64,000 bases of DNA from JBAZLV01 sp964586075 (GCA_964586075.1 CAZPGZ010000001.1:1-64000), one strand, 5' to 3'; positions 8,071-17,749 are shown, counted from the first letter of the stretch. A program made the numbers and translations. The notes: a model not told the origin generated them from the sequence alone.

Positions 8071-8416
8071 TGTATCCGCCCTTCAGATTATAAAGATTCT
8101 TGTAGCCCATTCCCATCAACCGTTTGATTGCCCAGATGCTTTTATGCCCCGTCTGATCGTAAACCACAAGCTCTTTGTCTTTCTTCAGTTTCTTGATCTT
8201 ATCTCCGATGTCGGCAAGCGGTACATGCACTGAACCGGGAATATGCCCATTTGCATATTCCTTGTCTGTCCTGACATCGAGAAGCACTATCCCTTTTTTC
8301 GAATCAAGCTCCTTTGGTGAAATCTGCTTAACGCCCCATCGGCCCAGTAAGCCGAATAGTCGAAACGCCAGGTATCCACCAATAACAACCAGTAGTATTG
8401 TCGATGCGGTGTCCAA
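8048..8416 (-). CDS. Membrane-anchored rhodanese-like protein lacking the catalytic cysteine
   Basis: A 122-residue protein with an N-terminal transmembrane helix (about residues 6-25) and one rhodanese domain (LLDVRTDKEYANGHIPGSVHVPL, then GYSAWKR). The active-site loop that normally reads VYCxxGxRS is VYDQTGHKS here, so Asp87 replaces the persulfide-forming cysteine. It should not act as a sulfurtransferase; a binding or regulatory role is more likely. The start is TTG at 8416 with GGAGG six bases before it. It overlaps the ogg gene and follows the NtrY-like kinase gene by 49 bases. Confidence 0.83.
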   Translation of the reverse strand: MDTASTILLVVIGGYLAFRLFGLLGRWGVKQISPKELDSKKGIVLLDVRTDKEYANGHIPGSVHVPLADIGDKIKKLKKDKELVVYDQTGHKSIWAIKRLMGMGYKNLYNLKGGYSAWKRTH

Positions 8417-8465
8417 AGCAGGCCTCCATGCGCGTAATCACGATCATTCCGCCGAAATTTTTGTT

Positions 8466-10664
8466 TTAGCCGGAAATCACATGTCCTTTTTTTACCGGTA
8501 ATTCCATGACAAATCGAGCCCCCTGGGGGCTGTTTTTTTCCACGCGGATGGTGCCGCCATGATCCTTGATAATTCTGAGTACAATAGCAAGCCCCAAGCC
8601 GCTTTTTTTCTTTTTTCGCGAGAAATCAGGCTGAAACAGTTTAGGCACGTCCTCCGCTGATATGCCCGGGCCTTCATCAGCAACGTCAATCTGCAGCATA
8701 TTGCTTGCCGTCATCCTCACAGAAATCGAGAGTCCGCCCTTTCCTCCCATCGCCTCTACCGCATTCTCAAAAAGGTTGATAAAAACCCGTTTGATCTGCT
8801 CCCGGTCAAGAAAAACATCCGGCAAATCGGCGGGGATCTCTTCATGAAAAATTATGTCCTTGTGCGCTCCTGCATAAAGCTGGACGACATTTTCCAACAC
8901 CGGTGCAAGCTGTTGAAGCGTTGGGTTCGAGCTCGGCATTCGCGCGAAATTCGCGAATTCATCAACCAGTTTTCGCAGTCCGTCCGCCTCCTGAATGATC
9001 GTTTTGCTGCATTCTTCAAAAACCCGGTCGAAATCAGCAGACTTTTCGGTGTGCTTCTTGCGTAATCGCTCGGCAGAAAGCTTGATCGGCGTAAGCGGGT
9101 TTTTGAACTCATGAGCAATGCTTCGCGCAACATCCTGCCAGGTCTCGGCCTTTTTCGCGCGGAGCAGCTCTGTAAGGTCGTCAAAGGTAATAAGGGTCCC
9201 GATAGGCGTGCCGCTCCCGTCCCGTAACGTGGAAAAACGTATACTGACCGTCAGCACGCGGCCTCGTACATTCAGCGATAGTTCTTCTGCGCTTTTTCCC
9301 TCTCCTTGCTCAAGCTTGCGGAACAGGTTCCGGATCGGCCCCAGCTCGACAAAACCGAAGACTTCATCATATCGCTTGCCGAGTGCGTCCTGCTCCAGGA
9401 CACCCAGCATTTCCGATGCCGATTGGTTCACCGTTGTAATCCTGCCCGCACGGTCAATAGAAACAACCCCGGTATCAATGTTCGCGAGTATCGTTTTTTT
9501 ATAGTTGCCTTCCTGCTCAAGCTGCTCCCGGGAGTTTTTCAGCTCGCTGGTCATCCGGTTGAACGAGTCGACAAGAATCCCCACTTCGTCTCCGGAGGCC
9601 TCGTCTACTTTATAATCAAGCTTGCCGGCGGCCACAGCAGCAGTGCCTTCCGCAAGTTTTTTAATGGGACCGGTGATGCCGGCGGCAACGCGCAACGATA
9701 CCCAGATCGCTGCCAGCAAAAGCGCCAGCGTTATAGCAAGAAATCCGAGCCGGTAAGCCAGTTTGATAGGCTCTTTGCTCTTAAATGCTGACCGGTATTG
9801 TGTGTATCCTTCTCTGACGTCCTCTGTTTTAATGGCGAGGCTGGGCGGGATATAATACGTAACCGCGAGAACCGCGGCAACCTGATTTTTCACCTCGGGA
9901 TCATAAACCGGCAATACGGCACGCATAATGGCCGCTTTCTTTCCTGATGTTGCCGCCTCTACAGCCTCTTTCCCGGAAAAAGCCTGTTCTCTTAGGTCAA
10001 CAGGCGTAGCCACAAAAGCCTTTGCAGGGTACTGGCCGGTAATGACGGTCACCATTTTCTCGCGGGGCGCTGAAAAAAGTTCTGCAGAATCAAGATTATA
10101 TTCTGAGACCTTCTTGCTCAGATAGTCTTTCAGGACTTGGTTTTCAACCCTGTTGACAAGTCCGGTTTCCGTCATTTGCCTGCTGATTTGCTTGCCGAAG
10201 ATCAGCGCGTCATTCTGCAGTCTGTTATAGTATTCCTCGGTGACGACAACGGAGTCTTTAAGCGCACTCTCTATTCTGAGTGTAAAAAGCCGCTCGATGC
10301 TGCTGGTGAACATGCCGCTTCCGATAAAGAACAGGAGGACTGGCGGGATAAACGACAGGCTGACAAAAGCGGTGACCAATTTCGTCCGGAAACGGGCGCC
10401 CAGCACCCCCTGCTTTCGCTCCACCCAGAGTTTCCACAAGCTCCGTGCCATCATAAAGATGACAGCCGCCAGCAGAAGCAGATCGGCATTAATAAGAATA
10501 AGAATGAGAATATTATCGGAGAGAGGCCCCTGGAAGCCCCGATATTCAAGCTGGAGCGCCGTAGCAATCCCCGTTACGGCAAGGAAAATAACGAGGTAAA
10601 ATACTCGCCTCCATCCGCTGGCACTTATGTTGCTGTTTTTTTTCACGGCAAGAAAGCATACCAA
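8466..10664 (-). CDS. NtrY-like membrane sensor histidine kinase
   Basis: A 732-residue NtrY-architecture kinase. It has three N-terminal transmembrane helices within about residues 20-118, a periplasmic sensor region, a fourth helix near 300-325, HAMP (about 325-378), PAS (390-490), HisKA with the H-box SIAHEFKNPLTPIKLSAERLR, and an HATPase domain with N (FINLFENAVEAMGG), G1 (DVADEGPGIS) and G2 (KKSGLGLAIV) boxes. NtrY proteins sense nitrogen or redox state and phosphorylate NtrX, but no ntrX-like gene lies in this window, so the partner is elsewhere. The likely start is TTG at 10664; a GTG six codons in is possible. It is transcribed divergently from the LysM protein gene. Confidence 0.88.
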   Translation of the reverse strand: MVCFLAVKKNSNISASGWRRVFYLVIFLAVTGIATALQLEYRGFQGPLSDNILILILINADLLLLAAVIFMMARSLWKLWVERKQGVLGARFRTKLVTAFVSLSFIPPVLLFFIGSGMFTSSIERLFTLRIESALKDSVVVTEEYYNRLQNDALIFGKQISRQMTETGLVNRVENQVLKDYLSKKVSEYNLDSAELFSAPREKMVTVITGQYPAKAFVATPVDLREQAFSGKEAVEAATSGKKAAIMRAVLPVYDPEVKNQVAAVLAVTYYIPPSLAIKTEDVREGYTQYRSAFKSKEPIKLAYRLGFLAITLALLLAAIWVSLRVAAGITGPIKKLAEGTAAVAAGKLDYKVDEASGDEVGILVDSFNRMTSELKNSREQLEQEGNYKKTILANIDTGVVSIDRAGRITTVNQSASEMLGVLEQDALGKRYDEVFGFVELGPIRNLFRKLEQGEGKSAEELSLNVRGRVLTVSIRFSTLRDGSGTPIGTLITFDDLTELLRAKKAETWQDVARSIAHEFKNPLTPIKLSAERLRKKHTEKSADFDRVFEECSKTIIQEADGLRKLVDEFANFARMPSSNPTLQQLAPVLENVVQLYAGAHKDIIFHEEIPADLPDVFLDREQIKRVFINLFENAVEAMGGKGGLSISVRMTASNMLQIDVADEGPGISAEDVPKLFQPDFSRKKKKSGLGLAIVLRIIKDHGGTIRVEKNSPQGARFVMELPVKKGHVISG

Positions 10665-10714
10665 AATCCCTCTTCAAAAGCAAGGGCTGGTTGCGCCCGG
10701 AAAGATTTATTCTC

Positions 10715-10742
10715 TTGACAAACAAGAGGTTTCTCGTATATC
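10715..10742 (+). promoter_or_regulatory. Putative sigma-70 promoter for the LysM protein gene
   Basis: TTGACA, 16 bases, TATATC on the plus strand, about 125 bases before the start codon. The minus-10 match is only moderate and the leader would be long, so this is tentative. Confidence 0.4.
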
Positions 10743-10868
10743 TTTACTCCAAAATAAGCCGCGCTATGTTGTGTTTTTTCGAGCGTGCAGGTTTCATCAG
10801 GAAACGGTGCGCAGAATTTTCCAGCTTCATTCTTCTGCCATATTGGCAATATAAGTCTGGAGGCCAGA

Positions 10869-12143
10869 ATGACCATTCACAAGAAAATTATCAACCTTGC
10901 GGCAGGTGTTTTTTTTATGCTTATGTTCATTCCCGGCACAGCCCATTTGCAGGAGCAGACGCCACCCGCACAGCAGCCTGAGAAACCTGCTACTGAATCT
11001 GCACCGCAACAATCAGGGCAGCTGATTACGCCTGATGATGCGACTGCCGCAGAAATTGAAAATCAAAATACCAATCCAGAAGCTGTAGCAACAGAATCTG
11101 AAGAAACGCCACCACCTCCAATAAAAGGAAAAACCACTTATTATACTGTTAAAAAAGGAGATACCCTTTGGGATATTTCAGGTTCTTTTCTCAAAGACCC
11201 TTTTCTATGGCCGTTTATCTGGAAAGCAAATCCTTCAATCACGAACCCTGATTTGATCTATCCCGGCAACAAGCTTGCCATACCAAGTCTTGCTCCTATC
11301 GAAAGAGCATTGAAAGCGCCTGCAGAAGCAGAGAAGGATAAACTGATCGAGGAAAAAGCTGAACAGGTGACGCGGCAGGAAACGCGACCTCGTGAAACCG
11401 TCACTTTACCGGAAACCGGAAAACAGAAACCGGCAGAAGTTCCTGCGGAGGGGCACAGGATTATTTTACCCGAAGAACAGCCAATACCCATTATTGACAA
11501 ATACGCCATGCTGAGTGCAGGCTTCGTTGACAATATGAATGCGGAAGGCAGGATCGTCGGATCGCCGGAAGATGCTAAAACGACCTTTGGTTTCGGCGAT
11601 ATGGTGTACGTTAAGCTCCCTTCCTCACAACCAGCAAATATCGGTGATAAATTTCTTGTTTACACAACGGTAAAAAAAGTGAGCCATCCAAGATCAGGCA
11701 AACGATACGGCACTCTTGTTCGCGGGCTCGGTATTCTTCAGATTGCAGCCAAAAACGCTTCTGATGTTTTTACTGCTAAAATAACACTCTCCTTCGATTC
11801 TATGGAAAAAAACAATATGCTTACTCCTTATCGGGAGCCGGCACTCGTTTTCAACTCACGACAACAAAAAGACAAGGAAATTACGGGGTATATCCTTGAT
11901 GTTGTGGAAAATCACACAATCAATGCACAATTGGACTTCGTATACCTGGACAAAGGGAATGTGGACGGAGTTGAGCCAGGCGATCGTTTTGCCGTTTACA
12001 GTGCATCGGAAAAGAGATCTTTGCCGAAGAAAAAGATCGGGGAAGTTCAGGTGTTTATTGTAAAAGACAATTCCGCTACTGCGGTCGTAAGAAAAAGCAC
12101 CGAACCGATTGTTGTCGGAGACCAGATAGAGTTTAGAAAATAA
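10869..12143 (+). CDS. Exported LysM-domain protein
   Basis: A 424-residue protein with a Sec signal peptide (MTIHKKIINLAAGVFFMLMF, cleavage near residue 27), a Pro/Gln/Glu-rich linker, and one LysM domain near residues 85-135 (TYYTVKKGDTLWDIS to YPGNKLAIPS) that should bind peptidoglycan. The C-terminal 250 residues contain two similar beta-rich segments with the phrase VEPGDRFAVYSA, typical of LysM proteins of delta-proteobacteria, function unknown. The start is set by GGAGG six bases before the ATG; an upstream in-frame ATG lacks a site. It is divergent from the NtrY-like gene and convergent with the next gene, so it stands alone. Probably a periplasmic cell-wall factor. Confidence 0.85.
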   Translation: MTIHKKIINLAAGVFFMLMFIPGTAHLQEQTPPAQQPEKPATESAPQQSGQLITPDDATAAEIENQNTNPEAVATESEETPPPPIKGKTTYYTVKKGDTLWDISGSFLKDPFLWPFIWKANPSITNPDLIYPGNKLAIPSLAPIERALKAPAEAEKDKLIEEKAEQVTRQETRPRETVTLPETGKQKPAEVPAEGHRIILPEEQPIPIIDKYAMLSAGFVDNMNAEGRIVGSPEDAKTTFGFGDMVYVKLPSSQPANIGDKFLVYTTVKKVSHPRSGKRYGTLVRGLGILQIAAKNASDVFTAKITLSFDSMEKNNMLTPYREPALVFNSRQQKDKEITGYILDVVENHTINAQLDFVYLDKGNVDGVEPGDRFAVYSASEKRSLPKKKIGEVQVFIVKDNSATAVVRKSTEPIVVGDQIEFRK

Positions 12144-12169
12144 AAACTGGAGACGTGCGAACAAGAGAC

Positions 12170-13297
12170 CTAACGGTTGGAAATAGGGCGGATCTCGGAT
12201 ACGATTTTCTGCACTGTCTTTTCATCCAGCTGCTCTAAACCAGCAAAAAAGACATGAAGCTCCTCCCGATCATTGCTCACCAGTAAAACGGATACGGTAT
12301 TTTTGTCCTTTCGTTTCCCTTGTGTTAAAAAGCCTTTCAGTGCTTGCCCTGTCGGTTCTTTTATCTTCTCGACCGAATCAATTCGAGGCGGTGGTGCCAG
12401 TTCAAGAGCACTAATTTTTATCCCTGTCAATCCCGCCAGAGCGATATCTTTCAAAACAAGCGGAACAACTCCTACCCGCGTAAAGAACGCCATATCCAAC
12501 ACATCATAATAATCGCGAATCCCGGTTATATACCGTATAAACCATTCCACATGCCTGGGGATGCCTTTGCGTGGGTTTATAAAAAATCTTACCTCATTTT
12601 TTGCAACTTTATCTTCAAACTGTAGGGCACCCTCTTCTTTTCCAATCAGCTGAAATCGTGCCGGCATCATAAAACTGAAATTTCCCAGAGTATACTGTTG
12701 CAAGCCCTTTGGTGATCGTTTTGTTGTTTCCCATACTATCTGGCGCGGCAACACAGGGATTTCCTTGTTGATTCTTAAAAGATAAAGATGAAATCCTGCG
12801 GTCAGAAAGATAAACAACAGAAGAATCAGGAAGACCGACTTCCAGTTAACATTGTGTCTATCGTTAACAACAACAGAATCAGGAACTCTTTTCCGCAGAC
12901 TTTCCAGCAAACGGAATTTTTCAGTGCCGTCCATCGCATACAGCAACTGCGCCCTGTGGAAGAAACTCTGTCGAATACCGACCTGCACCAAACGGCCTGT
13001 TTCGCTAATATCAATTCTTTTTATGCTTTGATAGGGGAGAGGACTTCCTATAGGCTTGACGATTTGCTGCTTATCATCATCAAATGAAATCCGGTCGTAC
13101 CGCGAGATAAGCAAAACGAGGAGCAGAACAAACGGGAAGGAGAGAGCAAGCATAGCAAAAAAAATACGGGGCCAGTGCGTGCCCATGAGGCAAAAGGACA
13201 GGACCGGCGTAGTCATAAGCACATACAGCATGCTGTGCTTAAGCAACAAAACGCCGCTTCCCTTGAAATCCGGCTTTTCTGTGCTCTGCACTATCAT
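12170..13297 (-). CDS. Membrane protein of unknown function
   Basis: A 375-residue protein with a hydrophobic hairpin of two helices near residues 25-65, a PH-like or cytoplasmic segment (about 70-140, YDRISFDDDKQQIVKP), a third helix near 155-172, and a long C-terminal domain presumably on the outer face of the inner membrane. I recognise no family. GGAGGAGA lies directly before the ATG. It heads away from two further minus-strand membrane-protein genes and may be the last gene of that group. The arrangement suggests an envelope function, but no specific role can be given. Confidence 0.7.
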   Translation of the reverse strand: MIVQSTEKPDFKGSGVLLLKHSMLYVLMTTPVLSFCLMGTHWPRIFFAMLALSFPFVLLLVLLISRYDRISFDDDKQQIVKPIGSPLPYQSIKRIDISETGRLVQVGIRQSFFHRAQLLYAMDGTEKFRLLESLRKRVPDSVVVNDRHNVNWKSVFLILLLFIFLTAGFHLYLLRINKEIPVLPRQIVWETTKRSPKGLQQYTLGNFSFMMPARFQLIGKEEGALQFEDKVAKNEVRFFINPRKGIPRHVEWFIRYITGIRDYYDVLDMAFFTRVGVVPLVLKDIALAGLTGIKISALELAPPPRIDSVEKIKEPTGQALKGFLTQGKRKDKNTVSVLLVSNDREELHVFFAGLEQLDEKTVQKIVSEIRPISNR

Positions 13298-13351
13298 TCT
13301 CCTCCTGAGGATAATGCGTTGGACAGGCTGTTTCCGCGACGGATGCAGTAA

Positions 13352-14092
13352 CTATTTTACTGTAACGGAGGCGTTGGGGTCAAACGGGTTCATTCTCAAA
13401 GCGAGTGAAAAAAGATAGGGGTATTCTTTTTTCAGGTGCCTCATGTAGGCAAGCCATTGTGTGATAAGACCGATATAGGCACGCCGTACGTCTCCGGCAA
13501 GGTGGTTTTCATCTTCCTCCGGCAGGTTCAAAAGGTCTTGTCTCACAGCCAGTTCCTCGCTTAAATGAAAAACTGCCCACAACAGTTCGGTAAACGTTTC
13601 GTGCTCGAGGAGGTTCGGATTTTCCAGGACCCGCAGCAAAAAATCGCGTTTTGCACTCAAAAAATCCTTGAGCGACACCATTTCATTCTTTGCATAGTTG
13701 ATATGATAATTATACTGGTGGAGATTGTTTATGGTAGTGGAAAACCGCTGGTCCGTCCATTCGGGAGTGACCAGAAGGTCATTTCTTATCTTTTCAATGT
13801 TCTGATCAAAACCGGAAATTGATTTCAGAAGATACGTACCTACTTCACTGAAGAACACGCCGATTGCCATGTTCATTTTGTTCATCATGGCGCGTTTTTC
13901 ACGCACATTCAGCAACTGGTCGACAATGAGGGTGATAATCAAAAAATGGACCGGCATAAAAGCCAGGTCCTGGAAAATAAGGAAAAAGGTTTCATGCGCG
14001 TTGTGAAAAATCAAAATCTGCAACCCATAGACAACGGCCGCCACAGCAATCAACAACGCACCAAGCGTGATCTGCCATCTGAATCGTTTCAT
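13352..14092 (-). CDS. Two-helix membrane protein of unknown function
   Basis: A 246-residue protein with two N-terminal transmembrane helices (about residues 8-28 and 40-60) and an alpha-helical cytoplasmic domain. This includes a segment (MLKSISGFDQNIEKIRNDL-like, about 85-105) and a Leu/Glu-rich region around 150-190. The family is unknown to me; similar proteins with the same hydrophobic start occur in anaerobic delta-proteobacteria. AGGAAA precedes the ATG. It lies between a DUF4337 gene and another membrane-protein gene on the same strand, with gaps of about 100 and 54 bases, so co-transcription is likely. Confidence 0.68.
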   Translation of the reverse strand: MKRFRWQITLGALLIAVAAVVYGLQILIFHNAHETFFLIFQDLAFMPVHFLIITLIVDQLLNVREKRAMMNKMNMAIGVFFSEVGTYLLKSISGFDQNIEKIRNDLLVTPEWTDQRFSTTINNLHQYNYHINYAKNEMVSLKDFLSAKRDFLLRVLENPNLLEHETFTELLWAVFHLSEELAVRQDLLNLPEEDENHLAGDVRRAYIGLITQWLAYMRHLKKEYPYLFSLALRMNPFDPNASVTVK

Positions 14093-14191
14093 GGTAATTT
14101 CCTCAATGTCCGGTTAAGAAAATTTGTCCGACGCAGCAAATGTTGAAGTTGGGAACCCTGACGTTCACAAACCACCGGTGTCAAGCTTCCG

Positions 14192-14731
14192 CTACTTTAG
14201 AAACAAAAAGAAGCCGTTAAAAAAATATACAAGGCCAAAGGCGCCTGAGGCCATTCCTATAAGCCAGAAATATTTCTGCTTCATCAGAGCCGCGATGGAC
14301 GATAGAAGAATTGCTATCTGGAGAAACATGGCGGCCAGACCAAAGGCACCGGCATGTTTCTGAGCCACATCGCGGGTCGCTTCAAGCTCGTGCGCCTTTT
14401 TCATGATCTCCGCTTTTTCCTCATCATATTTTTTAATTTTCTGGCCATACCCTTCGATTCTTTTTTTGTAATCCGCCGCCAGTGCGGGGGCCGCTCCTGC
14501 TTTCATTGCCCTGAGATCCACTTCGAATTTTTCCTTCTGCAGATCGTAAACATAGCCCTTTATGCTTTTGGCCTGATAATAGGCCCATTGATCAGACGCC
14601 TGCGCTTGGGATATGACAGCCTTTGTTGAGTACCCGCCGCCCTTCAGCGTTGCGAGTGTTGCGCAGACGGCAAACACGACCGTAGTAAGCGCTAGATAAT
14701 TCAGCCATTGTTCTTTTTTTTCTTCAGCCAT
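14192..14731 (-). CDS. DUF4337 family membrane protein
   Basis: A 179-residue protein that matches the DUF4337 pattern. The N-terminal helix contains NYLALTTVVFAVCATLATL, followed by the conserved KGGGYSTKAVISQAQASDQW and YYQAKSIKGY. A long coiled coil spans about residues 65-120, and two helices lie at the C-terminus. The function of the family is not known. GCAGGAGG precedes the ATG, and a good promoter lies 30-60 bases upstream. It is the first gene of the three-gene minus-strand membrane-protein group. Confidence 0.85.
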   Translation of the reverse strand: MAEEKKEQWLNYLALTTVVFAVCATLATLKGGGYSTKAVISQAQASDQWAYYQAKSIKGYVYDLQKEKFEVDLRAMKAGAAPALAADYKKRIEGYGQKIKKYDEEKAEIMKKAHELEATRDVAQKHAGAFGLAAMFLQIAILLSSIAALMKQKYFWLIGMASGAFGLVYFFNGFFLFLK

Positions 14732-14764
14732 AAAATACCTCCTGCATTCTCATTCAGACCGACC

Positions 14765-14793
14765 ATACTACCCAAAACTGTTTTTTCTGTCAA
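14765..14793 (-). promoter_or_regulatory. Sigma-70 promoter for the DUF4337 gene group
   Basis: Minus strand: TTGACA, 17 bases, TAGTAT. The predicted transcription start is about 27 bases before the ATG at 14731. Confidence 0.6.
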
Positions 14794-14809
14794 TCTGTTT
14801 ATAATGGTA

Positions 14810-14926
14810 GGAGCCCTATCCGGCAGGAGCCGAAGATGCTGTCTAAAGAGCGGCTTTCCGGCGACTCACTATATTTTGCGACGATGAGAGTCGGGGAATT
14901 CCCTGTCGCAGGGATTGAATTCCGGC
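14810..14926 (+). repeat. Interspersed repeat copy A (split by a 60-base insert)
   Basis: First half GGAGCC...CCGGCAGGAGCC at 14810-14832, second half GGGGAATTCCCTGTCGCAGG and onward at 14893-14926. It matches copies B (40829), C (43216) and D (44897) but carries about 60 extra bases between the halves. The second half contains the hairpin CCCTGtcgCAGGG. It lies 42 bases before the alanine dehydrogenase start. Confidence 0.6.
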
Positions 14927-14967
14927 AAAATGCATGATAAATTTTATTTAAGCGGAGGATGACAGAC

Positions 14968-16058
14968 ATGATCATAGGAACTCCAAAGGAGATCAAGCAG
15001 GAAGAATACCGGGTAGGAATAACGCCTTTTGGTGTCCAAGACCTGATACATGCCGGTCATACCGTCCTCATCGAGGCCGATGCCGGCGCAGGCAGCGGGT
15101 TCCTGGATGATGAATACCGAGCAGCTGGCGCTTATATTGTAGATAAAGGCAGGCTTTTTGGCCAGGCAGAACTCATCGTGAAAGTAAAAGAGCCTCTCCC
15201 CGAGGAATATGGCTTTCTGAGAAATGGACAGTGTCTCTTTACCTATCTTCATCTCGCGCCGAATCCGAAGCTGACCGAGGAACTTCTCAGGAAAAAAGTG
15301 ACCGCTCTTGGATACGAGACGCTGACCAAAGGCGATTCCTTGCCCCTGCTTGCGCCCATGAGCGAGATTGCAGGCAGGATGGCACGCTCATGGGAGCCTA
15401 TTATTTGCAGAAGTTCAAGGGGGGATCCGGCATTCTCGCCACCGGTGCAAGCGGCGTAAAGTCTGCGGCCGCGGTGATCCTCGGAGGAGGCGTCGTAGGA
15501 AGAAACGCTGCGCGCGTGGCATCAAGCCTCGGCATGAAAACCACGGTCGTGGACAATGACCTGATACGGCTCCAAAAAATCGATGAACTCTTCCAGGGCC
15601 TGGTTATGACAGCGCCTGCGACTGCACGCACTATCGCGGAAGAGATACGGACTGCTGATATTGTTGTCGGTGCCGTGCTCGTGCCGGGAGGTAAAACACC
15701 TGTTTTAATCGCTAGGCAGATGCTTCGGACAATGAAAAAAGGCTCGGTGATTGTAGATGTCTCAATAGACCAGGGCGGGTGCACGGAAACATCAAGACCG
15801 ACAACGCATGACGATCCGGTGTATGAAGTTGACGGCATCATCCATTACTGCGTTGCAAATATGCCCGGCGCGTACCCGCACACCTCAACACTCGCCCTTA
15901 CCAATGCAACGCTCCCGTATATTATGGCTCTTGCGAGAACAGGCATAAAAAAAACCGTTCAGGAAGACCCCATTATCAGAACCGCAATGAATACCTACCG
16001 CGGCAGGATTATGAACAAGACGCTGGCGGAGGAGATGGGATTTACCACAGTTTCATAA
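14968..16058 (+). pseudogene. ald: Alanine dehydrogenase, interrupted by a single-base frameshift
   Basis: Joined across the shift this is a roughly 363-residue alanine dehydrogenase (normal length about 370), which converts alanine and NAD to pyruvate, ammonia and NADH. The N-terminal part, MIIGTPKEIKQEEYRVGITP to LLAPMSEIAGRMA, contains the pyruvate-binding Lys (VKVKEPLPEE) and His (YLHLAPN). The C-terminal part, MGAYYLQKFKGGSG onward, contains the GGGVVGRNAARVASSLG nucleotide motif and the VSIDQGG aspartate. The frame changes between about 15383 and 15395, where adding one base restores RMARSMGAYYL. No slippery heptamer is seen, so a real mutation or a sequencing error is likelier than programmed shifting. 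The start follows GGAGG by nine bases. Confidence 0.85.
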
Positions 16059-16092
16059 GGACGGATTAACAGGGATCGGCGCGCACCTGCAG

Positions 16093-17649
16093 CTACAACA
16101 ATAATTGATTTTCTTTCGATCGGCTTTCCCCCACATTTATTACATAGATCGCCGGTTTGCCGAGCACGGGACATTTTGTTTCGCATATGCCGCATCCAAT
16201 GCAAAGATCGAGGTCCACGTGAGGCTGTTTCAAAGTCACGATTTTTCCGGTCCGGTCACGCACCCGCTTTTCTTCAAACCAGATCGCTTTTTTCGGTGTT
16301 GGACATACCTCCTCACACACAATGCAGGGCCGTGCATGCGCCCAGGGCAGACACCGGCCAGGATCAATCATGGCCAGGCCGATTTTTACCTTCATTTTTT
16401 CCTGCAGGGGAAGCTTTTTAATCGCATCTGTCGGGCAGACCTGTCCGCACAGCGTACACCGGTACTCGCAGTATCCGATCCTCGGCACAAGCGTTGGCGT
16501 CCAGATGCCCTCTACGCCCGCCTCGAACAACGTCGGCTGCAGACCGTTTGTAATGCAAACTTTCACGCACTCTCCGCATTTGACGCACCGCTTTAAGAAT
16601 TCCTTTTCTTCGATTGCTCCCGGAGGCCTGAGCAAGGCCGGCTCCTGGGTACCCGCTTTGATGCCGGGTGTTATGCGCACGAGCGGAACAGCCGCCACAC
16701 CTGCTATCGCAGAAGTAAGAATGCGCCTTCTGCTCAGGTCAATCGTCATGGCGGCCGGTTGTATTGAAAGTACTGATCCCACGGCGTTCTGAGGGCAGAT
16801 GTCGTCGCAGTTTTTGCATACCAGGCACTCGGAGCTGCGCCAATGGTTTTTTACGTGTGGCTGTGCATTTCCCTGACAAACGGCTGAGCACTCGCTGCAT
16901 GACGTGCATCCTTCGCTCACTGACAGCTTCAGGAACGAATACCGGGATACAATACCAAGCAACGCCCCAAGCGGACAAAGGTATTTGCACCAGAACCGTT
17001 TTTCAACAAAGTTTAAGGCGAGAATTGCCCCAAAGAGCAGACCGATAAACACGCTCTGGTTGTAAAATGACTGTTCAAATGTAAGCACGGTTTTCTTCAT
17101 CACCGCATAGATCGGCTCTGTTGCAACCGCGACATCGAGAGGATTTGCCGAGTAAATCGTATCAAATATGGAGCGGATGGTGTAGTTGAACAGTGGGAAT
17201 ATGCTCACGGAAAAAGACCGGATAAGCAGCGAGAGAGGGTCCATGATGCCGACCGGTTGCAGTGTAAACAGCGCAGAAGCAAGCGTGGCAATGAGGATGT
17301 AATACTTTACGTGGAACCAGTGTTCATACATCCCTGCCGGCGGCTTCCGCCGAATCGAACCGACCAGATTATGAAGAGTGCCGAGAGGACAGACCCATCC
17401 GCAAAAAACCCTTCCCAGAAAAACGGTAAGAATGACCGTGATAAGGGAAAGCACAAACGCCTTAGCAACGGCATGGGATGACAGCAGCGTCGTGAAAAAG
17501 ATCAACGGATCAAAATCCAGAAACAGCCGCACGGGATATCCAAGGTCGTCGTTTCCTTTTGACTCGGTCTGGACAAACAAAAAAAGAAACAGAAGCAGAA
17601 AAAACCCCTGCGTTATGCGGCGGATATTTTGCATGGAAAAAAATTTCAT
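16093..17649 (-). CDS. NapH-type membrane polyferredoxin fused to a multi-cluster ferredoxin
   Basis: A 518-residue iron-sulfur protein. The N-terminal half has about five transmembrane helices and the NapH/CcoG-like motifs FCGWVCPLG and WCKYLCPLG. It continues with cysteine groups CTSCSECSAVC and CLVCKNCDDIC. After a further hydrophobic segment preceded by SRRRILTSA, which resembles a twin-arginine signal inside the chain, come NapG-like [4Fe-4S] motifs (CVKCGECVKVC, CTLCGQVCP, CIVCEEVCP, CIGCGICETKCP). The layout is a NapH-NapG fusion that could carry electrons from the quinone pool across the membrane. It lies 100 bases downstream of a Tat-exported DUF362 protein, a frequent partner. The acceptor is unknown. 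Confidence 0.85.
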   Translation of the reverse strand: MKFFSMQNIRRITQGFFLLLFLFLFVQTESKGNDDLGYPVRLFLDFDPLIFFTTLLSSHAVAKAFVLSLITVILTVFLGRVFCGWVCPLGTLHNLVGSIRRKPPAGMYEHWFHVKYYILIATLASALFTLQPVGIMDPLSLLIRSFSVSIFPLFNYTIRSIFDTIYSANPLDVAVATEPIYAVMKKTVLTFEQSFYNQSVFIGLLFGAILALNFVEKRFWCKYLCPLGALLGIVSRYSFLKLSVSEGCTSCSECSAVCQGNAQPHVKNHWRSSECLVCKNCDDICPQNAVGSVLSIQPAAMTIDLSRRRILTSAIAGVAAVPLVRITPGIKAGTQEPALLRPPGAIEEKEFLKRCVKCGECVKVCITNGLQPTLFEAGVEGIWTPTLVPRIGYCEYRCTLCGQVCPTDAIKKLPLQEKMKVKIGLAMIDPGRCLPWAHARPCIVCEEVCPTPKKAIWFEEKRVRDRTGKIVTLKQPHVDLDLCIGCGICETKCPVLGKPAIYVINVGESRSKENQLLL

Positions 17650-17749
17650 ACGCTTTTTCTCGGCGGATACTATGTCATGTACTTTGCGCGTCTTTGTTCT
17701 AGCTCCGGTTGAGGAACCAGGTGCCGCAATCAGATGTTGCGCAGTCTTG

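Noticed and set aside
14968..16058. Programmed frameshift in alanine dehydrogenase
   Set aside because: No slippery heptamer, stimulatory hairpin or in-frame Shine-Dalgarno is seen near the switch point, and this family is not known to use one.
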